Source: Bacteroidota bacterium (lineage in GTDB: Bacteria > Bacteroidota > Bacteroidia > AKYH767-A > OLB10). From it: a DNA stretch of 35,184 nucleotides. The notes beneath the pieces were generated by a model. That model was not told the origin of the DNA. It worked only from the letters and a program-made list of their open reading frames with translations, and did no database searches. Both the position numbers and the translations under genes were made by a program. Shown here in pieces: positions 1 through 6,330 of this stretch. The stretch is from NCBI GenBank assembly GCA_029547265.1, contig JAKPPP010000193.1, positions 1-35,184 on the forward strand, given 5' to 3'. The stretch's first letter is position 1. Every line of letters starts with the position of its first letter.

Positions 1-2
1 TG

Positions 3-28
3 TGTTAAAGCCTAAAATACGTTGACCG
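3..28 (+). repeat. IS left terminal inverted repeat
   Basis: Begins TGTTAAAGCC and ends TACGTTGACCG. It matches the reverse complement of 1433-1458 at 22 of 26 positions. The start at base 3 is chosen because both ends then begin TGT and the flanks fit a target duplication. Confidence 0.8.
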
Positions 29-93
29 CGTAATAACTAACTGGATGAGATTAATTGCTAAAATACATCGCGATCCTGAAGGTTTAGTTTGCT

Positions 94-127
94 CAGTCAA
101 ACCGGGGCTCGATGCCCCGTTTGACTG
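94..127. other. GC-rich hairpin over the orfB stop codon
   Basis: Arms 94-108 (CAGTCAAACCGGGGC) and 114-127 (GCCCCGTTTGACTG) pair over 14 bp with a single bulged C and a 5-base loop. The orfB stop codon (97-99) is within the left arm. There is no clear T-run on either side, so it is not a classical intrinsic terminator. It could still slow read-through or protect the 3' end of the transposase mRNA. Confidence 0.75.
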
Positions 128-987
128 TTAATTGCCATAAATGACTCGGTCACCTTTGGTCTAGTTTGCTGGTTCAATAATAAGCATTTTATCTCAAAGT
201 TTGCTGGGCTAAGCATATTCAATGCTTTATGTGGTTTTTCGTTGTTGTAGTTAGCACATGCACGGTCAACATTTTTTATTAGCTCTTCTTTGCTTGAACA
301 GCCCCAAGGTCTGAGATAATTGTTTTTTATTATCCCATTAACTCGCTCTGCTTTTCCGTTCTCATAAGCATATTCACACATGCTATTTATTAAGCCTTCC
401 TTTTCTGTGTATTTTAAGAATACGTTTGCATAATACTGGCCACCTCCATCTGAATGGAATATCATTCCACTCAAGTCTATTCCCTTCCTAAACTTTACAG
501 CTAACTTGAGAGCGCATAGTGTCGTTTGTTCTGTTTTTAATCCATCCGACACACACCATCCAACAATCAATCGAGAGTAATTATCAATGATGAAGGTGAT
601 ATAATAAACCTCTTCGCTAATTTGATAATATGTGATATCACTCGACCAGACTTGATTCACTCGATCTAATTTTAAATTGATAATTAAATTAGGGAAGCGT
701 TTAACACCACTACTATCTGTTGTACGTATTGGCTTAAACTTTGGCGTATTCAGCAATCTTAAGCTTTTACAGTAGGTAATAAATTTATCACGTCCTAATC
801 CTTCTGGCTTAATCAATTCATACATGTATCGTAAGGACATTATAGGATGTCTTTTTTGTATTTGCCAGATAATAGCTTCTATATTACCGAACATCTCTAG
901 CTCTTTGAGCTGTCGTTCTAAGTACTGGTGAAGTGATTGTTTACTATGACCTATTGCACTGTAAAAAAAATTAAGACTCACAATCAA
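97..987 (-). CDS. IS3-family transposase OrfB, DDE integrase catalytic subunit
   Basis: This is the catalytic half of an IS3-type transposase, which cuts and joins DNA ends by the DDE mechanism. Visible motifs are the first Asp in WSSDIT (about residue 117), the second Asp in HSDGGGQYY (about residue 180) and the Glu in NGKAERVNG (about residue 214), the last two being 33 residues apart. An HTH_21-like segment precedes the integrase core and the C-terminal SPANFE motif is present. The frame opens at a TTG that overlaps the orfA stop, so the natural product is probably the OrfAB fusion made by -1 frameshifting, or OrfB made by coupled reinitiation. Length (296 residues) is normal for the family. 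The stop codon lies inside a strong hairpin at 94-127. Confidence 0.93.
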   Translation of the reverse strand: MIVSLNFFYSAIGHSKQSLHQYLERQLKELEMFGNIEAIIWQIQKRHPIMSLRYMYELIKPEGLGRDKFITYCKSLRLLNTPKFKPIRTTDSSGVKRFPNLIINLKLDRVNQVWSSDITYYQISEEVYYITFIIDNYSRLIVGWCVSDGLKTEQTTLCALKLAVKFRKGIDLSGMIFHSDGGGQYYANVFLKYTEKEGLINSMCEYAYENGKAERVNGIIKNNYLRPWGCSSKEELIKNVDRACANYNNEKPHKALNMLSPANFEIKCLLLNQQTRPKVTESFMAINSQTGHRAPV

Positions 988-1397
988 GTTTTCTCTGTGC
1001 TCCCAGAACCAGATGATGGTTTCGTATCTGAGTTTTTTTTTATGTCTATACCGTAGGTATTCTCTGCTATTTCAATAAGTTTATTCTGAAATGACAATTG
1101 AACTTCTTTTTGACCAAGAAGTCTTTCTAGTTCAGCAATCTTCGACTGAAGCTCCTTAATTTTTAATGTATCGCTTTCTTCTTCCACGATTAGCTTTGTG
1201 CCTTTTGTTCTGTTAGATCCAAATTTATACATCCATTGACTAACAGCCCAGCGGTGTACCTCATATGTTCTACAAATTTCAGCAATTGTGGTCTGTTTTC
1301 GTTCAATTTCTCGGACCTTTTTCAACTTAAATTCATCACTAAACACCCGGCGACGGCGTTCTTCTTGACTTAATTTGTACTGTTGTTTCGTTGCCAT
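984..1397 (-). CDS. IS3-family transposase OrfA, HTH DNA-binding subunit
   Basis: This small basic protein of 137 residues has a helix-turn-helix in its first half (basic RRRR near residue 15, FSDEFKLKKVREI, and an IAEICRTYEV helix). A predicted coiled coil or leucine zipper follows around residues 75-115. In IS3 elements OrfA binds the terminal repeats and supplies the N-terminus of the OrfAB transposase. The start is the ATG at 1397, about 36 bp inside the right inverted repeat. The gene ends in GAG-AAA-ACT-TGA, with orfB in the -1 frame across this point. Confidence 0.92.
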   Translation of the reverse strand: MATKQQYKLSQEERRRRVFSDEFKLKKVREIERKQTTIAEICRTYEVHRWAVSQWMYKFGSNRTKGTKLIVEEESDTLKIKELQSKIAELERLLGQKEVQLSFQNKLIEIAENTYGIDIKKNSDTKPSSGSGSTEKT

Positions 1398-1432
1398 TTT
1401 TTATCGTTTTTAAGGTTTTGTTCCCTTTTAAA

Positions 1433-1458
1433 CGGTCAACGTATTTCAGGCACTGACA
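1433..1458 (-). repeat. IS right terminal inverted repeat
   Basis: Read on the minus strand it begins TGTCAGTGCC and ends TACGTTGACCG, the partner of the repeat at 3-28. It lies about 36 bp outside the orfA start codon, the usual position for an IS3 left (promoter-side) end. Confidence 0.8.
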
Positions 1459-1495
1459 ATGGGCAAAAGAAAATTGACAAAGGGAGTTTTCATTA

Positions 1496-1558
1496 GTCTA
1501 TTGTCAAAAGTCTATATTCTATCGTCTATCGTCTATAGCCTGCCTCCTACCTTCTGTA
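1496..1558 (+). repeat. Tandem heptanucleotide array, unit GTCTATN
   Basis: Nine consecutive 7-base units in constant phase run up to the cvpA promoter: GTCTATT, GTCAAAA, GTCTATA, TTCTATC, GTCTATC, GTCTATA, GCCTGCC, TCCTACC, TTCTGTA. The first six are close to consensus and the last three are decayed. An open frame of 63 codons through here is a by-product of the repeat and is not called. Confidence 0.75.
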
Positions 1559-1572
1559 TCCCGAATTGTTTT

Positions 1573-1580
1573 TATCTTTG
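1573..1580 (+). promoter_or_regulatory. Candidate -7 box of cvpA
   Basis: TATCTTTG fits the Bacteroidota -7 consensus TAnnTTTG and lies 17 bases before the cvpA ATG. No good TTG/TTTG -33 element is seen at the expected distance. Confidence 0.45.
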
Positions 1581-1597
1581 TATCCGAATAATCAACT

Positions 1598-2107
1598 ATG
1601 AATTACCTAGACGTAATTATCGCCATTCCTTTGTTATGGGGAATGTATAAAGGCTGGCAACGAGGAATAATTTTCGAGATCGCTATGATTATCGGATTGA
1701 TACTCGGATTTTATATTGCCTTCAAATTTTCGAGTATGTTCGAAGGTATTGTGAAAAAGTTCGTTGATAGTCCGTCGACAGTATTACCATACATCACATT
1801 TTTCATTGTATTTATATTAGTGATTGTCGTAATGGTTTTACTTGCAAAATTCTTAGAAGGAATATTAAAAGCATCTAAGCTAACGCCAATCAATCAAGTT
1901 GCCGGAGCAATCTTCGGTACATTAAAATTTGCGTTAACTGTTAGTGTTATACTAGCCATTATTCGTCCCGTAGATGTAAGAATGGGACTCTTCACTGCAA
2001 AAACAAAATCTGAATCAGTGTTATATCAACCCGTATTAAAAATATCGCACTATCTCTTTCCTGCATTGGAAGATGTGAGAGAAGAGTTTGGGAAAAGGGT
2101 GGGGTAA
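1598..2107 (+). CDS. cvpA: CvpA-family inner-membrane protein
   Basis: A protein of 169 residues with four hydrophobic segments and the CvpA start pattern (a Y-L-D-V-I-I opening, then a G-x-x-x-G-W-x-R-G-x turn near residues 15-24, followed by a long hydrophobic helix). A second family region, N-Q-V-A-G-A-x-F-G, lies near residues 98-107. CvpA was named for a role in colicin V production in Escherichia coli and is linked to envelope homeostasis; its biochemical activity is not settled. The ATG at 1598 is preceded by a plausible -7 box. Tandem heptamer arrays stand on both sides, and no operon partner is evident because 120 bp of repeat-bearing DNA separates it from the next gene. Confidence 0.85.
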   Translation: MNYLDVIIAIPLLWGMYKGWQRGIIFEIAMIIGLILGFYIAFKFSSMFEGIVKKFVDSPSTVLPYITFFIVFILVIVVMVLLAKFLEGILKASKLTPINQVAGAIFGTLKFALTVSVILAIIRPVDVRMGLFTAKTKSESVLYQPVLKISHYLFPALEDVREEFGKRVG

Positions 2108-2113
2108 GAAGAG

Positions 2114-2169
2114 GTATAGGGTTTAGGGTTTACAGTTTAGGGTTTACAGTTAAGGGTTTAGGGTTTAGA
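2114..2169 (+). repeat. Tandem heptanucleotide array, unit GTTTAGG/GTTTACA
   Basis: Eight consecutive 7-base units in one phase lie just after cvpA: GTATAGG, GTTTAGG, GTTTACA, GTTTAGG, GTTTACA, GTTAAGG, GTTTAGG, GTTTAGA. The sequence resembles plant-type telomere repeats by chance of composition. It is flanked by coding DNA and is better read as a bacterial heptanucleotide repeat. Confidence 0.85.
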
Positions 2170-2228
2170 GTTGCGCGAAGCGAGTTTGGCTGACGCGATG
2201 GGAAATTAAAGAATTAAAAAATCAAATT

Positions 2229-2723
2229 ATGAAAAAGGTAATATTATCATTCTTGTTTGTTGTGATGGCGCAGTTGGTGTTTGCGCAAGAGGCACCGAAG
2301 CCGGTGGAGATTTATCATCCCGATATGGATGCGAAAGCGCAGATTCAAAAGGCTGTTGCTGAAGCGAAGTCAGGGAATAAACATGTGTTTTTAATGGTTG
2401 GTGGAAATTGGTGTAAGTGGTGCAGAATGTTTGAGAAGTTTATTCATGCAGATGCACAAATTGATTCTGCTTTGAAAGCTGGATTTGTGATGGAGCATAT
2501 TAACTTCAGTAAAGAAAATAAGAACGAAGAAGTGTTGGCATCGCTTTCTTTTCCTCAACGTTTCGGATTTCCTGTATTCGTAATTTTAGATGCACAGGGG
2601 AATAGAATCCATACGCAGAACTCGGGATATCTCGAAGAGGGTGAAGGATACAGTAAAGAAAAAGTAATTGAGTTTTTTAAACAATGGAGTCCGGATGCAT
2701 TGAACCCGGCAAATTATAAGTAA
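2229..2723 (+). CDS. Secreted thioredoxin-fold protein with CKWC active site
   Basis: A protein of 164 residues with a cleavable signal peptide (residues 1-19, cut after FA before Q20). It is followed by a thioredoxin-like domain whose redox motif W-C-K-W-C places the cysteines at about 62 and 65. A cis-proline-like region, FGFPVFVILD, is near residues 115-125. It belongs with the thioredoxin_7 / DUF255-like periplasmic proteins, and probably reduces or oxidises disulfides in the envelope; the partner is unknown. The CxxC lacks the Gly-Pro of classical thioredoxin, so its redox potential cannot be inferred. It lies 34 bp before the TerC gene on the same strand and could be co-transcribed with it. 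Confidence 0.85.
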   Translation: MKKVILSFLFVVMAQLVFAQEAPKPVEIYHPDMDAKAQIQKAVAEAKSGNKHVFLMVGGNWCKWCRMFEKFIHADAQIDSALKAGFVMEHINFSKENKNEEVLASLSFPQRFGFPVFVILDAQGNRIHTQNSGYLEEGEGYSKEKVIEFFKQWSPDALNPANYK

Positions 2724-2757
2724 TTCATTTTAGTAATAAAATAAAGAGGAGAACAGC

Positions 2758-3681
2758 ATGGAGCCGATGAGCTTTTGGGTAGGATTTAATGTGTTTATTT
2801 TGGCTCTTTTGGTGCTCGACCTTGTTGTGCTTAATAAATCCGATAAAGAAGTTTCTTTTAAGCAGTCGTTGCTTTGGGTTGCTTTCTGGAGCGTGATTGC
2901 TTTGATGTTTAATGCTTGGGTTTACACTGTAAAGGGTCCCGAAAAAGCATTTGAATTTTTAACGGGTTATGTTATTGAATGGAGTTTAAGTGTCGATAAT
3001 CTCTTTGTGTTTATCGTGATCTTCAGCTATTTTAAAGTTCCAAAACAATACGAGTATCGCGTTTTGTTTTGGGGAATTTTAGGAGCGTTGATTTTACGTG
3101 GTGCATTCATTGTTGCCGGCGTAGCCATCTTCCAAATGTTCACTTGGATGATTTATGTGTTCGGAGGAATTTTATTGTTTACCGGAGTGAAAATGTTTTT
3201 CTCGGGTGATGATGATGATCCTTCATTCGACGATAATTTATTGGTGCGTGTTTGTCGCAAGATATTTCCGATAACAGAAGATTATCACGGGAAACATTTC
3301 ATGGTTAAGCAAGCGGGAAGATGGTTTGCAACTCCATTGTTGCTGGTGTTAATCGTTGTTGATTTTACGGATTTAATATTTGCGGTTGATTCAATTCCTG
3401 CAGTATTAGCTATCAGTAAAGATTCGTTTATCGTTTATACAAGTAATGTTTTCGCTATTCTCGGATTACGATCATTATATTTCGCATTATCGGGAATGAT
3501 GAATTTGTTTAAGTATTTAAAGTATGGATTAGCCGTAATATTATCGTTTGTCGGGATTAAAATGTTGGGTTCCGAATTTTTCCATATCCCCACTGTTTAT
3601 GCATTGTTAGTGGTTTTAGGCGTACTTGCTATCAGTATTTTGCTTTCATTGAATGCATCTAACAAAGAATCGGTGAAATGA
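2758..3681 (+). CDS. TerC/Alx-family integral membrane protein
   Basis: A 307-residue protein with about nine hydrophobic helices. The two TerC hallmark motifs are visible: E-W-S-L-S-V-D-N-L-F around residues 74-83 and F-T-D-L-I-F-A-V-D-S-I-P-A near residues 200-214. Both carry conserved acidic residues inside the membrane. An acidic cytoplasmic loop with four Asp in a row lies near residue 150. TerC/Alx proteins are linked to metal (notably manganese) export or metal loading of exported enzymes; tellurite resistance needs other ter genes, which are absent here. The last four bases overlap the next gene (ATGA at 3678-3681), so the two are translationally coupled. Confidence 0.92.
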   Translation: MEPMSFWVGFNVFILALLVLDLVVLNKSDKEVSFKQSLLWVAFWSVIALMFNAWVYTVKGPEKAFEFLTGYVIEWSLSVDNLFVFIVIFSYFKVPKQYEYRVLFWGILGALILRGAFIVAGVAIFQMFTWMIYVFGGILLFTGVKMFFSGDDDDPSFDDNLLVRVCRKIFPITEDYHGKHFMVKQAGRWFATPLLLVLIVVDFTDLIFAVDSIPAVLAISKDSFIVYTSNVFAILGLRSLYFALSGMMNLFKYLKYGLAVILSFVGIKMLGSEFFHIPTVYALLVVLGVLAISILLSLNASNKESVK

Positions 3682-4463
3682 AAGCCGTTAAGTTGATATT
3701 GAATTATATCAAGTATTATTTTGTTTCGGTGGGTCGCCACGGATTACAAAGCTCTTTCATGTATAATTTGAATGAATTTGTTTGGCGACGCGATAGGAAA
3801 GATGCTGATCAAGAAAAGATAGAAAAGTACCGTCAATCACTTTTAAGCGACAATACAATTGTTTCAGTACGTGATTTCGGAGCTGGATTTGGAGGAAAAG
3901 TATATAAGCAACTACCAATATCATTCATTGCAAAGCGATCGAGCAAGCCGCCTAAATATGCGCGGATGTTATTTCGTTTGAGTAAATATTTAAAGCCTCA
4001 ATATATTCTTGAAGTGGGAACTTCGGTTGGAATAAGTGCTTTGTATCAGGCGAAGGGGAGTCCTGCAGCGCAAGTGATCACATTAGAAGGTTGCGATCAA
4101 ACAGCATCATTAGCAAGAAAAGGTTTTGCGCAATTTCCTGAGTTAAATATTGAAGTAATAGAAGGAGAGTTTTCTCTAACACTTCCGCAAGCGATTTCAA
4201 AAATGCCACGACTCGATTTTGTGTACCTCGACGGAAATCACAAGCTAAAGCCAACACTCGAATATTTCGAAATGTGTTTAGCGAAGGTTCACGATGATAC
4301 AGTGATTATCGTTGATGATATTAATTGGTCGGAAGAGATGCAAGAAGCTTGGAAGGAAATATCATCTCACCCAAGAGTAACTATAAGTATTGATGTTTTT
4401 ATGATGGGACTCGTTTTTTTCAATAAAGGATTTTCGAAAGAAAAATTTGTGGTGAGGTATTGA
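3678..4463 (+). CDS. Class I SAM-dependent methyltransferase, O-methyltransferase-like
   Basis: A 261-residue cytosolic protein. Its SAM-binding motif I is E-V-G-T-S-V-G-I-S at about residues 112-120. An acidic post-I region follows (ITLEG), and a Y-L-D-G-N-H motif near residue 177 and a V-D-D-I-N-W motif near residue 213 are both typical of the methyltransferase_24/O-methyltransferase group. Substrate is unknown. The N-terminal hundred residues are basic and carry no recognised domain; they could contact the membrane or the substrate. Its start overlaps the terC stop by four bases, which suggests coupled expression. No terminator is obvious in the 158 bp before the next gene. Confidence 0.82.
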   Translation: MKAVKLILNYIKYYFVSVGRHGLQSSFMYNLNEFVWRRDRKDADQEKIEKYRQSLLSDNTIVSVRDFGAGFGGKVYKQLPISFIAKRSSKPPKYARMLFRLSKYLKPQYILEVGTSVGISALYQAKGSPAAQVITLEGCDQTASLARKGFAQFPELNIEVIEGEFSLTLPQAISKMPRLDFVYLDGNHKLKPTLEYFEMCLAKVHDDTVIIVDDINWSEEMQEAWKEISSHPRVTISIDVFMMGLVFFNKGFSKEKFVVRY

Positions 4464-4542
4464 CATCCACGATTTTTCTGAAACTCAGGATTCGCGATTG
4501 TATATTTATTTCTTTATGCTGTAAATCTTTCCGCTTCGCGAC

Positions 4543-4588
4543 TCAAAAACGACGATACGTCCGATTTAAAACCGAAATGTCGTTTTGA
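4543..4588 (+). promoter_or_regulatory. Inverted repeat upstream of the ABC ATPase gene
   Basis: TCAAAAACGAC (4543-4553) pairs with GTCGTTTTGA (4579-4588) over 10 bp with one bulged A and a 25-base loop. The right arm ends four bases before the -7 box at 4593. It could be an operator or a weak terminator of the preceding gene; the sequence does not decide. Confidence 0.35.
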
Positions 4589-4592
4589 TTGT

Positions 4593-4600
4593 TACCTTTG
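4593..4600 (+). promoter_or_regulatory. Candidate -7 box of the ABC ATPase operon
   Basis: TACCTTTG matches TAnnTTTG, 21 bases before the GTG start at 4622. The -33 region is not convincing. Confidence 0.5.
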
Positions 4601-4621
4601 AGGAAATAAGTTTTCAGCACT

Positions 4622-5335
4622 GTGGAATCGATTATTAAAGTTGTCAATATTGCCAAGACCTACGTTGTAGGGACTGAGACTATTCACGCTCTTCGAAACG
4701 TGAATATGGAAATTTACAAGAATGAATATGTAGCACTGATGGGTTCGTCGGGGTCGGGAAAATCGACGTTGATGAATGTTTTGGGCTGCTTAGATACTCC
4801 TTCGGCAGGCGAGTATTTCTTGAACGGTATTAATGTGGCTAAGATGACCGATAATGAGTTGGCCGATATTCGTAATCGCCAAATCGGATTCGTGTTTCAG
4901 TCGTTTAACCTTTTGCCTCGCAGCACCGCGCTCGAAAATGTGGCATTGCCATTAATCTATGCCGGTGTCGAAAAAGAAGAACGTGAAGCCCGTGCTTTCG
5001 AAGCTTTGAAGAGCGTTGGTTTGGATGGTCGCGTTACGCATCGTCCGAATGAATTATCGGGAGGGCAGCGTCAGCGTGTTGCCGTAGCTCGTGCCTTAGT
5101 AACAAATCCTGCTATCATTCTTGCCGATGAGCCAACAGGAAACCTCGATTCGAAAACTTCAGAAGAAATAATGGAGTTGTTTGCAGAGATTCACCGTAAA
5201 GGAAATACCGTTATCCTGGTAACACATGAGGAAGATATTGCTCGTCACGCACATCGTATCATCCGACTAAAAGATGGTGGTGTTGAGAGTGATGGTGCAA
5301 ATCCTTCTCCTAAAGTAAAAACAGAGTTAGTGTAA
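4622..5335 (+). CDS. ABC transporter ATP-binding protein, LolD/MacB type
   Basis: This 237-residue nucleotide-binding subunit starts at GTG. Walker A is GSSGSGKST at residues 41-49, the Q-loop is FQSFNLLPR, the signature is [15 protein letters not shown] and Walker B is [11 protein letters not shown], followed by the H-loop in VTHE. The [12 protein letters not shown] pattern and the E-P-T-G-N-L-D-S end are typical of the LolD/MacB/FtsE-like export ATPases (lipoprotein release or mechanotransmission). No permease gene is next to it, so the partner must be encoded elsewhere. The stop codon TAA shares its last base with the ATG of the next gene, so the two genes are translated in a coupled way. 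Confidence 0.9.
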   Translation: MESIIKVVNIAKTYVVGTETIHALRNVNMEIYKNEYVALMGSSGSGKSTLMNVLGCLDTPSAGEYFLNGINVAKMTDNELADIRNRQIGFVFQSFNLLPRSTALENVALPLIYAGVEKEEREARAFEALKSVGLDGRVTHRPNELSGGQRQRVAVARALVTNPAIILADEPTGNLDSKTSEEIMELFAEIHRKGNTVILVTHEEDIARHAHRIIRLKDGGVESDGANPSPKVKTELV

Positions 5336-5883
5336 TGAAGATTTATACAAAAACCGGCGATAAAGGTCAGACTTCCCTCATAGGAGGTGCCAGAGTGCCG
5401 AAGTATCACTTAAGAATAGAAGGTTACGGAACTATCGATGAATTGAATTCATGGGTAGGATTAATACGCGATCAGAACATTCCTCAGGACCTTATTAATG
5501 TGCTGTTGGAAGTCCAAGATCGCCTATTTACCATCGGTTCATTGCTCGCCAGCGACCCCGAAAAAGGGAAGATGAAGCTGCCGGAATTGGTAGATAGCGA
5601 CATTCAATTGCTCGAAAATGAGATGGATCGCATGGAAAATAGCCTGCCTCCGTTAAAATCTTTTGTGCTTCCCGGCGGACACCAAACCGTTTCTTATATC
5701 CATATTGCGCGATGCGTTTGCCGACGAGCTGAAAGGCTTGTTGTTCATTTATCCGCTGAAAATGAAGTAGATACGAAAATTAGCATCTACTTAAACCGAC
5801 TATCAGACTATCTTTTCATGCTTTCCCGTTATGTTGCTCAAGAGCTCAAAGCTCCTGAAACGCCGTGGAAACCGAGAATGTAA
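5335..5883 (+). CDS. PduO-type cob(I)alamin adenosyltransferase
   Basis: A 182-residue cytosolic enzyme that transfers the adenosyl group of ATP to cob(I)alamin, giving coenzyme B12. The family N-terminus Y-T-K-T-G-D-x-G-x-T-S-L is at residues 4-15. It is followed by R-I-E-G-Y-G-T-I-D-E-L-N-S near residues 27-39 and by C-R-R-A-E-R near residues 128-133, which form the ATP and corrinoid site. Length is normal. It overlaps the preceding ATPase gene by one base (TAATG). That arrangement does not show a shared pathway, because no other cobalamin gene is present. A methylmalonyl-CoA mutase or ribonucleotide reductase elsewhere would be the likely user of the cofactor. Confidence 0.92.
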   Translation: MKIYTKTGDKGQTSLIGGARVPKYHLRIEGYGTIDELNSWVGLIRDQNIPQDLINVLLEVQDRLFTIGSLLASDPEKGKMKLPELVDSDIQLLENEMDRMENSLPPLKSFVLPGGHQTVSYIHIARCVCRRAERLVVHLSAENEVDTKISIYLNRLSDYLFMLSRYVAQELKAPETPWKPRM

Positions 5884-5901
5884 AAAAAAGCTGATCCTCA
5901 A

Positions 5902-5935
5902 TTTGTTTTCTAAGAAAAATCTTTTATTACTTTTG
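5902..5935 (+). promoter_or_regulatory. Promoter of the DUF2795 gene
   Basis: TTTG at 5902-5905 and TACTTTTG at 5928-5935 are separated by 22 bases, close to the Bacteroidota housekeeping promoter (TTTG, about 19-22 bases, TAnnTTTG). Transcription would start near 5942, leaving a leader of about 66 bases. This is one of the two clearest promoters in the window, with that of recQ. Confidence 0.7.
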
Positions 5936-5943
5936 CAGCCCTC

Positions 5944-5965
5944 TAACAGGGAGTGAAACCTGTTG
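5944..5965 (+). other. 5' stem-loop in the DUF2795 leader
   Basis: TAACAGG (5944-5950) pairs with CCTGTTG (5959-5965), with a G-T pair at the base and the loop GAGTGAAA. It lies at the predicted 5' end of the transcript, where such stems commonly stabilise mRNA. Confidence 0.5.
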
Positions 5966-6007
5966 AGATTATTGACGTTCAAATAAAACAATTTAAAATA
6001 CTTTACC

Positions 6008-6229
6008 ATGTACTGGACCTTAGAACTTGCTTCACATTTGGAAGATGCTCCGTGGCCGGCCACCAAAGATGAGCTGATTGATTATGCTATTCGTTCGGGA
6101 GCCCCAATGGAAGTTATTGAAAACTTACAGGAGCTGGAAGACGAAGGTGAGCCGTATGAAACGATAGAAGAAATCTGGCCGGACTATCCGACTAAAGATG
6201 ACTTCTTCTTCAACGAAGATGAATATTAG
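6008..6229 (+). CDS. DUF2795 domain protein, small and acidic
   Basis: A 73-residue, strongly acidic protein without membrane segments. It opens M-Y-W-T-L-E-L-A-S-H-L-E-D-A-P-W-P and continues T-K-D-E-L-I-D-Y-A-I-R-S-G, then ends in an acidic aromatic tail. The pattern belongs to the DUF2795 proteins widespread in Bacteroidota; molecular role is unknown. It is a single-gene unit: a good TTTG/TAnnTTTG promoter, a 66-base leader with a stem-loop, and an intrinsic terminator 25 bases after the stop. That architecture suggests a strongly expressed, stable mRNA, which is inference. Confidence 0.85.
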   Translation: MYWTLELASHLEDAPWPATKDELIDYAIRSGAPMEVIENLQELEDEGEPYETIEEIWPDYPTKDDFFFNEDEY

Positions 6230-6253
6230 CAGATAACCGAAATGCTATAAATG

Positions 6254-6281
6254 AACCCGTACACTTGTGCGGGTTTTTTTA
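6254..6281 (+). terminator. Intrinsic terminator of the DUF2795 gene
   Basis: AACCCGTAC (6254-6262) pairs with GTGCGGGTT (6267-6275), including one T-G pair, around a 4-base loop. A run of T follows to 6280. Confidence 0.85.
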
Positions 6282-6330
6282 TTTAATCTCGAGTCGCTTT
6301 TAAGCCAGGATTTGCAAATTTTTTGATTGG

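Larger units (their letters stand above)
3..1458 (-). mobile_element. IS3-family insertion sequence, complete, about 1456 bp
   Basis: The element carries orfA and orfB in overlapping frames and is bounded by imperfect terminal inverted repeats at 3-28 and 1433-1458. The repeats match at 22 of 26 positions, both outer ends read TGT, and the inner 14 bases are identical. The three bases right of the element (1459-1461) are ATG and the two visible bases on the left (1-2) are TG, consistent with a 3-bp target duplication whose first base lies outside the window. IS3 elements typically duplicate 3-4 bp on insertion. Both reading frames look intact, so the copy may be active. It sits about 140 bp upstream of cvpA and is oriented away from it. 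Confidence 0.9.

Noticed and set aside
1459-1650. Open frame of 63 codons on the plus strand before cvpA
   Set aside because: It runs through the heptamer array and the cvpA promoter, overlaps the cvpA start in another frame and has no recognisable protein features.
2114-2169. Telomere-like GTTTAGG repeats
   Set aside because: They are short, degenerate and flanked by bacterial genes on both sides; a chromosome end or eukaryotic contamination is not supported.
2758-3681. Tellurite resistance locus
   Set aside because: TerC alone is a general membrane protein family; no terA, terB, terD, terE or terZ genes are present.
5803-6066. 87-codon minus-strand frame over the adenosyltransferase end and DUF2795 start
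   Set aside because: It overlaps two well-supported genes and a promoter and shows no protein features.
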